A DNA stretch of 64,000 nt from Lepidostoma basale (GCA_022606425.2 JAHDVF020000016.1:4122501-4186500); one strand, 5' to 3'. Shown: positions 21,127 through 33,000, counted from the stretch's first letter. The notes: a model not told the origin generated them from the sequence alone. A program made the numbers and translations.

Positions 21127-22173
21127 TCTCGTATGGACTGCGGAAATCACCGGGCAATAAGTCTGTTAAGCGCCGTTGGTAAACTCTACGGCCGAATTTT
21201 AATAGAAAGAGTAAAAAAGACGACGACTGAAAGAGTATGGGATGTTCAAGGCGCTTTTATGACCGGAAGAGGATGTATGGATCAGATTTTTGCACTTCGA
21301 ACGCTTGCGGAGAAGTTTATGGCCAAAAACCGTAAGCTTTTCTGTGCGTTTGTCGATTTGCAAAAAGCCTATGATCGAGTGAACAGAGATAAACTGTGGT
21401 CAATCTTGTCCGAATACGGAGTGAGCACAAAACTGATACGGGCGGTTGCTTCTCTCTACGAAGGGAGCACTGCCAGTGTTAGGGTAAATGGAGACATCAC
21501 GCCTTGGTTTGATATCACGAAGGGTGTTAAGCAGGGCTGCGTGATGTCTCCATGGTTGTTCAATCTGTATATGGACAAGTGTATGAAAGAACTTAAAGGT
21601 ATAAATGCTGGTGCTAAGATGAGTGATCTGTCTGTAAACTGTCTGCTTTATGCGGACGATGCCGTTCTCGTTGCGGATAGTGCGGACGAATTACAAGTCT
21701 TGGTGTCGAGAATGAATGAGGTATGCAAGTCAAATGATTTAATGATGAATGTCGGAAAGTCAAAGGTGATGGTTTTCGAAAGGGAAGAGCAAATGACAGT
21801 TTGTAATATAAGTGTGAACGAAGAGAACTTGGAACAGGTGAGGGAATTTGTGTATTTAGGTAGTATGTTCACAGCAGATGCCCGAACGGATAGTGACGTC
21901 GAAAGAAGGGTTGGTGCGGGTAACAAAGTGAATGGAGCTTTAAAAATAGTTATTGGAAACAAGAATTTATCAATGAAAGCGAAAACGGCCGTTCACAATG
22001 GAGTTCTGGTCCCAACCTTAATGTATGGAAGCGAAGCATGGAACTGGCAAAAGAAGGATGAGAGTAGAATAAATGCGGTAGAGATGAGGTCCCTAAGACG
22101 TATGTGTGGTAGAACGATATACGACAGAATCTCAAATGCTGATATAAGAAAGGAATGTAGAGCGGAAGAAGGT
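21127..22173 (+). pseudogene. RTE-A reverse transcriptase, first segment of a split element
   Basis: An open frame (21133 to the LTR insertion) encodes most of an RT domain. An RT2-like start (NHRAISLLSAVGKLYGRI) is followed by motif A with FVDLQKAYDRVNRDKLW (residues about 74-90), GVKQGCVMSPWLFNLYM (about 131-147), the YADD catalytic box (about 173-176, bases 21649-21660), and the C-terminal EAWNWQKKDESRINAVE. It is 5'-truncated: no APE endonuclease and no RT start. After AEEG the frame runs into the LTR at 22174; the rest of the ORF continues at 30393 and 32547. Apart from the insertions it has almost no lesions, so it was young when hit. The enzyme would copy element RNA at a nicked target. 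Confidence 0.9.
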
Positions 22174-24077
22174 TGTGATGGTATTGAACCATCGTAGAGA
22201 GAGATACGTGAATTCAGATGTACGAAAATAAATTCAAATGACTAGAAAATATAACACCTAACCAAGTGGGATGGATGTAGTGGTGCGGGAAGCAGAGGGG
22301 GACGAGGGGGAAGATTTGGGGATGGGTTTGGGGCGCGGGGAGCGGGGAGCGGGGAAGGGTAGTGGGCCAGGGAGAGAGGTAGCTCGGGGCAGTTGACTTT
22401 TGACCTGACGGGAAGCGGTCGCTTTTGGTATTAAATTCAGTGGGTGTTTGTTGTTTTGATTACCATTTTATTTTGTATACAAGTATAGTGGTACGAGGGG
22501 CGCGGCATTTGCAGATTTAAAAATTCTAGAGTAGAATCAGTTTTCCTGAGCTGTTTTACGACGGAAAGCTAAGTCTAGAATTAAGAATTTATATTTCAGG
22601 AAATTGGAACGTATGCGTTCGGCTTACTCCATGATTATACTATGCTTACGTTTATGTATTACATACATGTACCTAAATATATATATATATATGATATATT
22701 GATACCTTTCCTATACTGCACGTAATATAGTTCACTAACACTCGGGCCAACGCATCGCGCCCGAACAGGTATTCACTAACTCATCGAATACTGAAACCTT
22801 AGTTACGGACATGTAGCGTTCTAACAAAATTTGCCATCTTCTATATAAATAAACATATAAACTTCGACCCATGCAAATTATGCTACATAAATATGGAAGA
22901 CTGCTGATGAATGAAGACAGTTAGGAGAGGTTGGGATCGCGCGCTTCGGGACCCCATCGAAAGACGAAATATGGGGTAGTATGGTGAAAGACCCTGCTAT
23001 CTGTCTATTGGTGGAGGTTGTCTCGAGGGTGAGTGGACCGACTGCTGATGAATGAAGACAGCTAGGAGAGGTTGGGATCGCGCGCTTCGGGACCCCATCG
23101 AAAGACGAAATATGGGGTAGTATGGTGAAAGACCCTGCTATCTGTCTATTGGTGGAGGTTGTCTCGAAGGTGAGTGGACCGAACTTCGAAAACCCCTAAT
23201 AGGGTGATGGCCAGGTTCATGGGTTTGAATCCCCAGGTCCACTGATTAAGGGTTGGGAAGTAGGTCGTCTGGTTACCAGACGATCCTGCTGTGGAGCAGT
23301 GGAGAAAAATCATCAGTCTGACGAAAAGACTGGTTCAACGCGATACTAACACTATTATATCCCAGTTATTCCCCACAACTCCTTATATACTTAATATATT
23401 ATATTTCGACACTGAATTGTTATATAACCTGTGCCTTTCAGGAAGCTGTTCTTTATTGCATCATTATTACATTACGCTCTGATTTAAATTACTGTACATC
23501 GTATTTGTTCCAAATTATTTGTGAATGTTTCTTCCAGGGCTGCCACATTTTCTAGAGATAATATTTTGAATTATATTCTGTAAACTTAGAGATATTTTAG
23601 GTTGTTTGGTTTAGATGTTCCTAGGAAATATTGAGTGACATGTAGTTTGAGTACACGTGGGTTTGTCAGGATTGCTTAGAATATTCGGAAGGGTTAGGAA
23701 CGATTAGCTTTAGAATGAAATTATCAGTAATCGCCAAATAAAAGGACTTGGATTACATCGGTCATAACGAAGGGTCATACGGTATTATTTCTAGACGATC
23801 ACGAAGGCCAACTCGCGTAAGGTAAAACACCTGTAAGCTCCGTACAGGTGGATGAAGAGGGAATGACTGGAGGAAGCTCCACCATTCGCGGAGGAAGGTT
23901 AGGAGGGATTCTGCTTAGGGGTTCCTCGCGGAGAGGAGACCGTCATCACAGTTAGGTGTCCTCGCGGATAGGGCAATTCACCACATTTGGTGCCGTGTCC
24001 AGGACGAATCATCACAGTGATGATGATCAGGAAGGATGAAGGCTGGGTTCCGATCGGGGACCAGCTCAATCACCACA
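22174..24077 (+). repeat. 5' LTR (1904 bp)
   Basis: Starts TGTGATGGTATTGAACC and ends CAATCACCACA. It contains a G-rich block (about 22300-22345), a TA microsatellite (about 22677-22693), a 141-bp tandem duplication (22900-23181), a 16-bp hairpin CGTCTGGTTACCAGACG near 23269, and a B-box-like word GGGTTTGAATCCCC at 23221. Promoter and poly(A) site could not be fixed by eye. A 63-codon frame at 23291 is repeated in the other LTR and shows no motif. Confidence 0.9.
22900..23181 (+). repeat. 141-bp tandem duplication inside the LTR
   Basis: Units 22900-23040 and 23041-23181 start ACTGCTGATGAATGAAGAC and include GATCGCGCGCTTCGGGACCCC. They differ at only about two positions (GACAGT/GACAGC and CGAGGG/CGAAGG). 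The 3' LTR has the same pair at about 29215-29496, with the same differences. Confidence 0.9.
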
Positions 24078-24079
24078 AT

Positions 24080-24097
24080 TGGTGCCGCGACCAGGAT
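24080..24097 (+). promoter_or_regulatory. Primer binding site
   Basis: TGGTGCCGCGACCAGGAT begins two bases after the LTR end. It starts with TGG, as expected for pairing with the CCA end of a tRNA. I could not assign the tRNA. Similar words occur just inside the LTR and 100 bp downstream. Confidence 0.7.
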
Positions 24098-27000
24098 AAC
24101 TACCATAGTAGTTGATGATAACTTGGAAGGGTGGGAGGCGATCTCATCACAGTTAGGTGTCCTCATGGACAGCTTGTACCACCACATTTGCTGCGCGTGA
24201 CCAGGAGTTTGGTTTAAAGCATTACTTGATAATTTCATTATTATGCATATTTGTTTAATTAGTTTAAAAATTTAAATTGTTTTAAAAAATTATTCATCGC
24301 TAGATATTTATGCCAACCCTAGCTAGGATTCGTAGACAGCGTGCGGGTCTGTTTTAGGAAGGTATTCTAAGATGCTCTATGCAGGGGTCGCGTATCGTTT
24401 CGAATAATTATCGGCGTGGTATTTAGTTTATGATTTGAATATTTAAAGAGAACTCCGAACATATTATAGAAAGTTTAGTATCGAAACGCAACCTTAGTTC
24501 ACTTTTCGGTAGGTTTAATAGGAATAAATATATTATTATCATAATTTAGTTATTGTAGAAGAATATTTCGAGGGTTTAGAAAAGAGTGAATGAAAATATT
24601 TACATTCATTAGTAACGCTATCCTATTTAATTATTGTCAGTTTGAAATTATATTTGAGAACAATTAGAGTAATCTTTGAATTATATTAAATTATTGATAG
24701 GTTAACGTATATTTTAGATCGACTAAGGTCACCATTAAAATATTCATTGTGTTATAGACTCATGTATATTCTAATCAAACATTTGAGAGTACGCTAAATA
24801 AATAAATAAATATTGTGATTATGTTCCGAATTAGCATATTTGTAAAATAAATTTTAAGGGCCCCGCTATTATTAGTATACTTAGAGTAGAATATAGTATT
24901 TAAGCTAGTTAAGATGTATGATTGTGACGAGATTGAATTCATGCTTAAAATATTGGGAATTAGTAATATCGAGAGTTATATTTATTCTGTAAATGTAGTG
25001 TGTAAAAAGGTTTGTTACCACCTACGTTTTTTTCATACTTCTAAAAACTGCAGCGAGAGATCTAGAGAATGGCAAACATGTGTCTTGAGTCAATAACGTT
25101 CTTCTTGGTTTGTATTTTTCCATAATCTTGGATAGGTACACATTAATTTCTTCACACCAAAATAACCATAAATTAGTTCGAGTCAAGTGGTTACATTAGG
25201 ATATTTCTAAGATCGGTTAGGTCGCCGTAGCAATTTTGCTTGTTAGGGGGATGTAAATAATATTATTTATAACGAAAGTGATAAATAAATGGGTCGTTTC
25301 TAAAATATTTAATCATTTATTGGCCATGTATAATAATACGTACTTGGATTTCAACTGTCTCAGGTAAAGGAAGGACATAGCATGGTAATTTTAGATATAT
25401 ATATAGATACATAATTATTATAGTGTATGAATACGAGATAGTATAAGATATACATTTTATAATGGCTAGTTTACAAAATTTATATTTAATGTCTTTATGT
25501 TCTACGTATGAGCAATAGGTCATCGATAATAATTTTAAGTTATTTACATTGCGAAGTTAAAATACTCGTACAGACGTGTTAATTGTATAAAATAGAATTG
25601 CGAGTAATGATTAAACCAATAATAATAAGAGTTTAGGTTATTTCCATAGTTAATTAAAATACTGATGTGTTAAACATGCCAAATAATTCTATTTGATCAA
25701 TATCAATTACAGCAAGTTGGAATTTAGGTGAATATTTACGAAGCGGGAAATAAAATATTGTATTTTAAATGAATCGAATTGCAGTCAGATATTAGGACGT
25801 TGCGGTCTGAGATATCCTAGAGATACCGAGGAGACCACTTAAAGGTACTGTTAATTTTTGGGAATTTTAAAGTGTCGACAATTTTTAGCCGTTAAATAAT
25901 TTCGGATGGAACGAAAAAAAAATACAAATATTGATACTTGAGTTTTAGGCGATGTGTCGGGCTTAAATCTTAAGGAGATAGAGTTATTTATCGCGGATGC
26001 TGGGACTTGTTAAAATAATGAAGCGGAGGATGAAATTCTGAACGGTTTGTTAATAGGTGACGATTTTTCAATAGTGTCAAGTTGGTATTCTGTAGGCTGG
26101 CATTTCATGGAATTCTCCTTATGGATCAAGTATCTCGCCGAGCTGGTGTTGTTTTAGGTCGCCATGGGTTGGGTTCACGATAACAAATACTAGGAAATGA
26201 ACGGCGATGTGACATGCATTTGCGAAATTATTACAGGTTCGAGGACGATACTTAAATTGTACGAAAAAAAATAAAGATACTTTATGATACTTTAGAATAT
26301 TATTTAACAAAATGGAGCGACATACCCATAGGTTAGTTCGTATATTGCGAAATACATAAATACAAATACATTTTATTTCAAAAGGAATATGGGATAATGC
26401 TTATAAAATTATAATAATTATATAAATTGTCGAATAAACAATTACGGAGATAAACCGAAGTAGTATAATATGTTAGCATTTAAAGATGATTTAGTTTAAA
26501 TTTTAATTTAGTGTTTAATTATATGTTCCGATTAAGTACCTTAATCGTAGGTTAACATAAGTCTAAGACTAGGTGTGGGAACCCGGATGAGTAGGTATTT
26601 TAATACATAAACATATAATAGGAATTGGCAAATATATGAGTAAGATAATTATAAGAAAATAAATAAAAAATATCGATAATAAGCTATGATGGTTAGGTAT
26701 AGGTATATCGGATTTCAATTGCAGATGCAGCCGGTTATAGGTCGCTTACATATATCCCAACATAATTATGTGTATCAAAAAAAAAAAAAATCGGAATTTA
26801 TAAAATTAATAAATACTTCCGCAGTCATCAAAAATAAGGGCCAAATATCATCGATATATTTAATAGATTCCTTCTGAAATTCAGTAAATTATTAGATTAT
26901 CTAACAACAGTTAGTCGCAACATTCTACAGGTATGTTTTGCGAAGCTTCTACGTTCATACTTCGTGGAGCGGACGCTCGCCGATAGCTCCGACTTCTAAT

Positions 27001-28475
27001 GGAACTCCTTTTAGTTTCAATGATTTGATCGTGTCACGCTTTTTTTCCGACTTTATCGACTTTCTTTAATTAACACTGTGCGTGTATATATCTTCAAAAA
27101 AATAATTTGCGTTATTTATTTATTCTTAGGAGCTCGATGTTATTCTTTTAGGGAGCGTTCGATCGATTGAGGTGTGTTATCAAATTAAGAAGAAAAAAAT
27201 GTTTAAAGCAGCAGAACTAATTATCAATTATAGTGATGAGAAAATTCTTAGGGGGGTACGCTTAGAACCATGAGGGTAGATTTAAATTAGAATAAGAACT
27301 ATTTTAAGTTGTCAATTTTATAAAGCGAATTTACGTTGCGCAATTAGGAAATGAAAAGGTGATGTGTCAACATTCGCTAACTGGTGATTAAGGTTCCTTA
27401 ATATTCGAGTAACATATTATTTTAATGAGCAAATATCACGTATTTGAAAAACGTGCAGGACCGAGTAACCAGATGCGTTATTCATCATTCATTATTATTA
27501 TTTTTCCTATCTAGGTAATAGGGTCACTAAATAAAGATAGGTACAACGACAATAGTGATCCCGATTATTATAAGGAATAGATTATAAATTATTTTATTTA
27601 TGATAAGTTATATTTTAAGCGCGTCGTTTGTAAAATCAGTTACCACAAGGGTTCACTAGGAGAAGGCTGACTGGTCAATGCAGTCTTTATTAGTTTAGAT
27701 TATAGTTATTATAGCATAAGTTTAGTCGTAAGTAGCTATAAATAGGTAATAATTGCGTTGAAATTCGACCTTAATCTAGGTAGTAAATTGATTTTGAAAA
27801 AAAAAAAAAAAAATAAATAGATAAATATATAAACAAATAACGGTGTGTGAGTACATGTGCACGTGAGAGTAAAAATATGTAACGGAATATGAGCTTTGGA
27901 TTTGAGGGGCTGGAGTTTTAGGGGGGAGATGAGGAAAGTTGTATTTGATTTGATTTTGTGGAGCGGAAGAATTTCTTTTGTAGGGACATGGCGATATAAT
28001 TTTAGTTATAATATTGTGTTCAAAAATTGCCAGATTAGATTCTAATTGGAAACAATAAAAATAAAATGAAATAAATGAGTAATGGTTGTGATTTCACCAA
28101 TACGAGGTTGATAAAGTCTTCGGATTCTAGGGGGGAGGTTTATTGATAAAAGCGTTGTCGCTTATATATTTTGCGGTGACTTAGGATAATAAAAGGAGCG
28201 AAACGAAGGAAAATATTTTACTCGTCAGATTCTTGCTAGAATCTAGGGAACAGAATTGACGGCAAAATTATTAGTTCGAATTGAAGGGGTTGGCATATCA
28301 AGGCGTAGGTACGCTAGTAGTTAAGACAGCAGAATAATGTACTGTCAAAGGACAATTATCATAGGTTAAATAACATAATAAGGTAACTTACTAGGAAAAT
28401 TAACAAGGGTGGAACGAATTACTTGGAATTGAGGAAGCAACGGAAAACTTTCTGCCGAGTTTTCCTGGTTTCCTC
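24098..28475 (+). other. Internal region of the LTR element, non-coding
   Basis: AT-rich and without sustained open frames on either strand. TAGGGGGG-type purine words recur at about 25244, 27249, 27919 and 28128, besides the one at the 3' LTR. A long A run at about 27797 and scattered AATAAA words are present. The lack of coding remnants, despite near-identical LTRs, argues that the element has long been non-autonomous rather than recently decayed. Confidence 0.7.
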
Positions 28476-28486
28476 TAGGGGGGAAC
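28474..28486 (+). promoter_or_regulatory. Polypurine tract
   Basis: CTAGGGGGGAAC lies directly before the TG of the 3' LTR, the expected place for plus-strand priming. Confidence 0.75.
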
Positions 28487-30392
28487 TGTGATGGTATTGA
28501 ACCATCGTAGAGAGAGATACGTGAATTCAGATGTACGAAAATAAATTCAAATGACTAGAAAATATAACACCTAACCAAGTGGGATGGATGTAGTGGTGCG
28601 GGAAGCAGAGGGGGACGAGGGGGAAGATTTGGGGATGGGTTTGGGGCGCGGGGAGCGGGGAGCGGGGAAGGGTAGTGGGCCAGGGAGAGAGGTAGCTCGG
28701 GGCAGTTGACTTTTGACCTGACGGGAAGCGGTCGCTTTTGGTATTAAATTCAGTGGGTGTTTGTTGTTTTGATTACCATTTTATTTTGTATACAAGTATA
28801 GTGGTACGAGGGGCGCGGCATTTGCAGATTTAAAAATTCTAGAGTAGAATCAGTTTTCCTGAGCTGTTTTACGACGGAAAGCTAAGTCTAGAATTAAGAA
28901 TTTATATTTCAGGAAATTGGAACGTATGCGTTCGGCTTACTCCATGATTATACTATGCTTACGTTTATGTATTACATACATGTACCTAAATATATATATA
29001 TATATATGATATATTGATACCTTTCCTATACTGCACGTAATATAGTTCACTAACACTCGGGCCAACGCATCGCGCCCGAACAGGTATTCACTAACTCATC
29101 GAATACTGAAACCTTAGTTACGGACATGTAGCGTTCTAACAAAATTTGCCATCTTCTATATAAATAAACATATAAACTTCGACCCATGCAAATTATGCTA
29201 CATAAATATGGAAGACTGCTGATGAATGAAGACAGTTAGGAGAGGTTGGGATCGCGCGCTTCGGGACCCCATCGAAAGACGAAATATGGGGTAGTATGGT
29301 GAAAGACCCTGCTATCTGTCTATTGGTGGAGGTTGTCTCGAGGGTGAGTGGACCGACTGCTGATGAATGAAGACAGCTAGGAGAGGTTGGGATCGCGCGC
29401 TTCGGGACCCCATCGAAAGACGAAATATGGGGTAGTATGGTGAAAGACCCTGCTATCTGTCTATTGGTGGAGGTTGTCTCGAAGGTGAGTGGACCGAACT
29501 TCGAAAACCCCTAATAGGGTGATGGCCAGGTTCATGGGTTTGAATCCCCAGGTCCACTGATTAAGGGTTGGGAAGTAGGTCGTCTGGTTACCAGACGATC
29601 CTGCTGTGGAGCAGTGGAGAAAAATCATCAGTCTGACGAAAAGACTGGTTCAACGCGATACTAACACTATTATATCCCAGTTATTCCCCACAACTCCTTA
29701 TATACTTAATATATTATATTTCGACACTGAATTGTTATATAACCTGTGCCTTTCAGGAAGCTGTTCTTTATTGCATCATTATTACATTACGCTCTGATTT
29801 AAATTACTGTACATCGTATTTGTTCCAAATTATTTGTGAATGTTTCTTCCAGGGCTGCCACATTTTCTAGAGATAATATTTTGAATTATATTCTGTAAAC
29901 TTAGAGATATTTTAGGTTGTTTGGTTTAGATGTTCCTAGGAAATATTGAGTGACATGTAGTTTGAGTACACGTGGGTTTGTCAGGATTGCTTAGAATATT
30001 CGGAAGGGTTAGGAACGATTAGCTTTAGAATGAAATTATCAGTAATCGCCAAATAAAAGGACTTGGATTACATCGGTCATAACGAAGGGTCATACGGTAT
30101 TATTTCTAGACGATCACGAAGGCCAACTCGCGTAAGGTAAAACACCTGTAAGCTCCGTACAGGTGGATGAAGAGGGAATGACTGGAGGAAGCTCCACCAT
30201 TCGCGGAGGAAGGTTAGGAGGGATTCTGCTTAGGGGTTCCTCGCGGAGAGGAGACCGTCATCACAGTTAGGTGTCCTCGCGGATAGGGCAATTCACCACA
30301 TTTGGTGCCGTGTCCAGGACGAATCATCACAGTGATGATGATCAGGAAGGATGAAGGCTGGGTTCCGATCGGGGACCAGCTCAATCACCACA
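28487..30392 (+). repeat. 3' LTR (1906 bp)
   Basis: Same sequence as 22174-24077. The one difference I found is one extra TA in the microsatellite near 28990. It ends CACCACA, then the duplicated AGGT and the resumed RTE-A sequence. Confidence 0.9.
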
Positions 30393-30570
30393 AGGTATAA
30401 TGAACAAAATTATGAAAGGATCGCTGCGTTGGTTCGGACATATGGAACGCATGGATGGAGAAAGAATGGTTAAGAAAGTATACGTTAATGATGTAAATGG
30501 GGTACGAAGTCGAGGCAGACCGAGGAAAACATGGCATGACCAAATTAATCAAATTTTAAAGGTTGGTCAT
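30393..30570 (+). pseudogene. RTE-A, second segment
   Basis: Resumes in frame with MNKIMKGSLRWFGHMERMDG, then VKKVYVNDVNGVRSRG and RPRKTWHDQINQILKVGH, up to the hAT-like insertion. No stops are seen. Confidence 0.88.
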
Positions 30571-32546
30571 TAGGGTGTCCCTTATTTTTCAAAGTTTTAA
30601 TTTTACAATGCATAGGCTATTGTTTTATTCATTTGGGCCTAAAACATCCGAAACCAATTTTTTTCCTTATTCGGAACAGTGTAACCCGTGCCGACTTGCG
30701 CGCAAAGATGTCCCATACAAATTGCGTCACAGGAGCGACGCGTTGTCGTTGTTATTAGCATTTAGTTTCGGCTTATCGGGTAGGAACCATGGATTGTTTT
30801 ATATTTCGAAGATGTCAGTAGAACTAAGAAGCAATTAAAAAAGTATTTTCTTGGTTGGTGAAGTAAATCATCAAATAACAGGTGCAAACAACTATCTAAT
30901 CATCAAGTTCTCGCAGTTCTATTTTTCAAAATACGTGAAGTTAATTTGACTGTTAATGAAAGCGCAAATCTTGTCATTCTGGAGTCCAATATATTCTGAA
31001 AAAAGGCTAGAATACCTACCAGAGCTGTTCGTAATTATGTTAAGAAGTTAGTGGATCTTTATCAGGTCTGACGAGAACTGCAAAAAATAGCAAGAAGATT
31101 CAGGGCTTACATAGGCGCCGCGAAGAGAACTTTCAACTTGAATTAGATAATTTATTCGATATCGCACACGCCGATGCTCTTGAATGTGCTATGATACGAC
31201 AGCATCATATACAGGATACTTGAACGGAGCTTGTGGGCAAAAACTAGAAGGAGGTTTGTTATTCTTTGCTGGCCGCCATCATGTATAAGAACTGATGCTC
31301 AAAAGTGCGTTTGAATCGCAAAATCGATTGTACGAGATGATTATAGGGAACTCATATTGAACGTGCTATTGTTTTTCTGGGTGGAGGCAATGAAAATAAA
31401 ATAAACAGACCTGCTGGCCCAATGCATCAAGCACGATGGATGGCAAGAGCTATTTACTCCTTAAAAATACGTTTGCTGCAGTCCCAGTTTAAAATGTGCG
31501 CTAAGGACAAACAAGCTTTACCAGATGTTTATTTATTTATTGTGTCAGTTTATGTAAAGCCCTGGCTTGAATGAAGTTTGGCGATAAAAGCTCCAAATGA
31601 AGATTTTTGTTTTTTAAAGACCTTAAAAGATTACGAAGAAGTTGACGATTTCCAAAGCGGCTTTAAACAAGTTCAGTCAACATTTGTGGTACTTGTCAGA
31701 GGAAATAGCCGTCCTTTTAATTTTTGATGACAACGTTGATGAGCAGACCAAAGGAAACATTGTAGAAATCTTAAAAAAATAAAGTTTAGGTGAATCGGGA
31801 AAGAGATATGTTCCATCGAAGGAACAGATGTCTGGCTCTCTATATGATACGTAAGTAGTGTTTAATCTGGTATTTAATTTAGATCTAATTTGTTTTATTT
31901 ATAGGTACTACAAGTATTTGTTATCTTGTTTTATGGAAATCTTTGAGTGATTTTGTTTCTGTAAAGAGAAAAGATTTATTTTCACAACTAAAACATGATA
32001 GTAGTTTCCTTAAAGAAATTGTATCTTCATAGAAAGACAGCGCGGCGTTTGTGGAAGTTAAAAAGAAGGTTACTAGCTTAAAAGCAGTAAATGACACAGC
32101 TGAAAGAGCTGTTAATCTTATGACAGACTTTCATGGTTTGACTACCGCAGATGAAGAACATAAGCAGTTCATATTATGTTGTGTGCAAGAACATAGAAAA
32201 ATTTACCCAGACTGTATAAAAAGAGATTTTGAAGAGGAAATATCCAAGTAAATAAATATATATTTGGATCTTTTTTGATGATTACAAGAAGAACATTATA
32301 TAAATATGTGTTTTCATCAATATTTATCTAACATAGTGGTTTTATGTGATCATCTACAACTACATTTAAGAGACACTGAAATCACCTATTTTTTAAAACT
32401 TTGAGGGCAAGTCGGCACGGGTTAGAATTAACGTAGGAAGTTGAAATTCTGTATTTGGGTAACTAGTAGACTATTAAACATAATTAGGGGGTATGCGTTT
32501 CAATAATCCAAAAAATTTTTTTTTTGTCCATATAAGGGACACCCTA
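30571..32546 (+). mobile_element. hAT-like DNA transposon, decayed
   Basis: Perfect 15-bp terminal inverted repeats TAGGGTGTCCCTTAT are flanked by an 8-bp target duplication TTGGTCAT (30563-30570, 32547-32554), which fits the hAT preference nTnnnnAn. A 17-bp subterminal inverted repeat, TAACCCGTGCCGACTTG, occurs at 30682-30698 and inverted at 32408-32424, as expected of transposase binding sites. Coding traces on the plus strand (GPMHQARWMARAIYSLKIRL, near 31416-31475; the fragment at 32051) are broken by stops and frameshifts. The superfamily call rests on ends and duplication, not on a transposase match. Confidence 0.8.
32051..32251 (+). pseudogene. C-terminal transposase fragment
   Basis: An open stretch reads VTSLKAVNDTAERAVNLMTD, ADEEHKQFILCCVQEHRKIY and PDCIKRDFEEEI. 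The VNDTAERAVxLxxxF style is one I recall from insect and cnidarian transposon proteins that carry no formal name. It is preceded by many stops, so it is a remnant. Confidence 0.5.
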
Positions 32547-32708
32547 TTGGTCATGTTAGAAGTCGGAGGAATCGACGTGCGTGTATGACTCGTTGTATGA
32601 ATGTGGAGGAAGCTAGAGAGGTTTGCCAGGATAGAGTAGTGTGGCGGTCCATTCTCTCTGCCTACCCCTGCGGGGAAACGGCGTGATGGTTTGTTGTTGT
32701 TGTTGTTA
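32547..32708 (+). pseudogene. RTE-A, third segment and 3' end
   Basis: Resumes after the duplicated TTGGTCAT with RRNRRACMTRCMNVEEAREV, WRSILSAYPCGETA and a stop, then GTGATGG and a TTG repeat tail. It completes the element interrupted at 22174 and 30571. Confidence 0.88.
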
Positions 32709-32875
32709 TTATATTTAAGTGAATGACATATTTCGCCTGCCTAAGCCATTATCAAATGTTTTCAAACAAATATTTTATAATGCCTTAGACAGGCAAAACA
32801 GTCATTCACATGAAATATAATAAAACTTCTAGAAAAAAGACGCTTTCATTCGTATTAATTAAACAATTGTTATAT
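32709..32875. mobile_element. Palindromic MITE P1
   Basis: Arms facing each other: GTGAATGACATATTTCGCC and TAAGCCATTATCAAATG on the left, ATAATGCCTTAGACAGGC and AAACAGTCATTCACATGAAA on the right. The AACTTCTAGAAAA and CATTCGTATTAATTA end is present; the left end abuts the RTE-A tail. Confidence 0.75.
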
Positions 32876-32937
32876 TTATTTCAGCATTACAAATTTACTC
32901 AGTCAAGCTATTCAAGCGGTCCATGGGCTATTTATGT

Positions 32938-33000
32938 GATTCTGTTCCCAGTAAACAATTTACATCTTCGTCTCTGTTGAGATACAATTAATCCTTATAA
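32938..33000 (-). repeat. Partial copy of the 18001 repeat
   Basis: CAATTTACATCTTCGTCTC and TGAGATACAATTAATCC match its start in reverse complement. The inverted 620-712 repeat follows at 33005-33070. Confidence 0.6.

Larger units (their letters stand above)
22174..30392 (+). mobile_element. LARD-like non-autonomous LTR retrotransposon
   Basis: The complete insertion has a target duplication AGGT at 22170-22173 and 30393-30396. The LTRs begin TGTGATGG and end CACCACA, with a PBS after the left LTR and a purine tract before the right one. Its 4.4-kb internal region has no frame longer than about 90 codons and no gag, protease, RT or integrase motif. The two LTRs look identical except for one TA unit. 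Copying must have used enzymes from an autonomous partner, probably Gypsy or Bel/Pao type given the 4-bp duplication; superfamily unproven. It interrupts the RTE-A ORF. Confidence 0.88.

Noticed and set aside
23291..23482. 63-codon gene repeated at 29606-29797
   Set aside because: It lies inside both LTRs, has no motif, and its duplication is explained by the LTR pair.
24078..28486. Endogenous retrovirus or gag-pol body
   Set aside because: No protease, RT, RNase H or integrase motif and no long frame on either strand.
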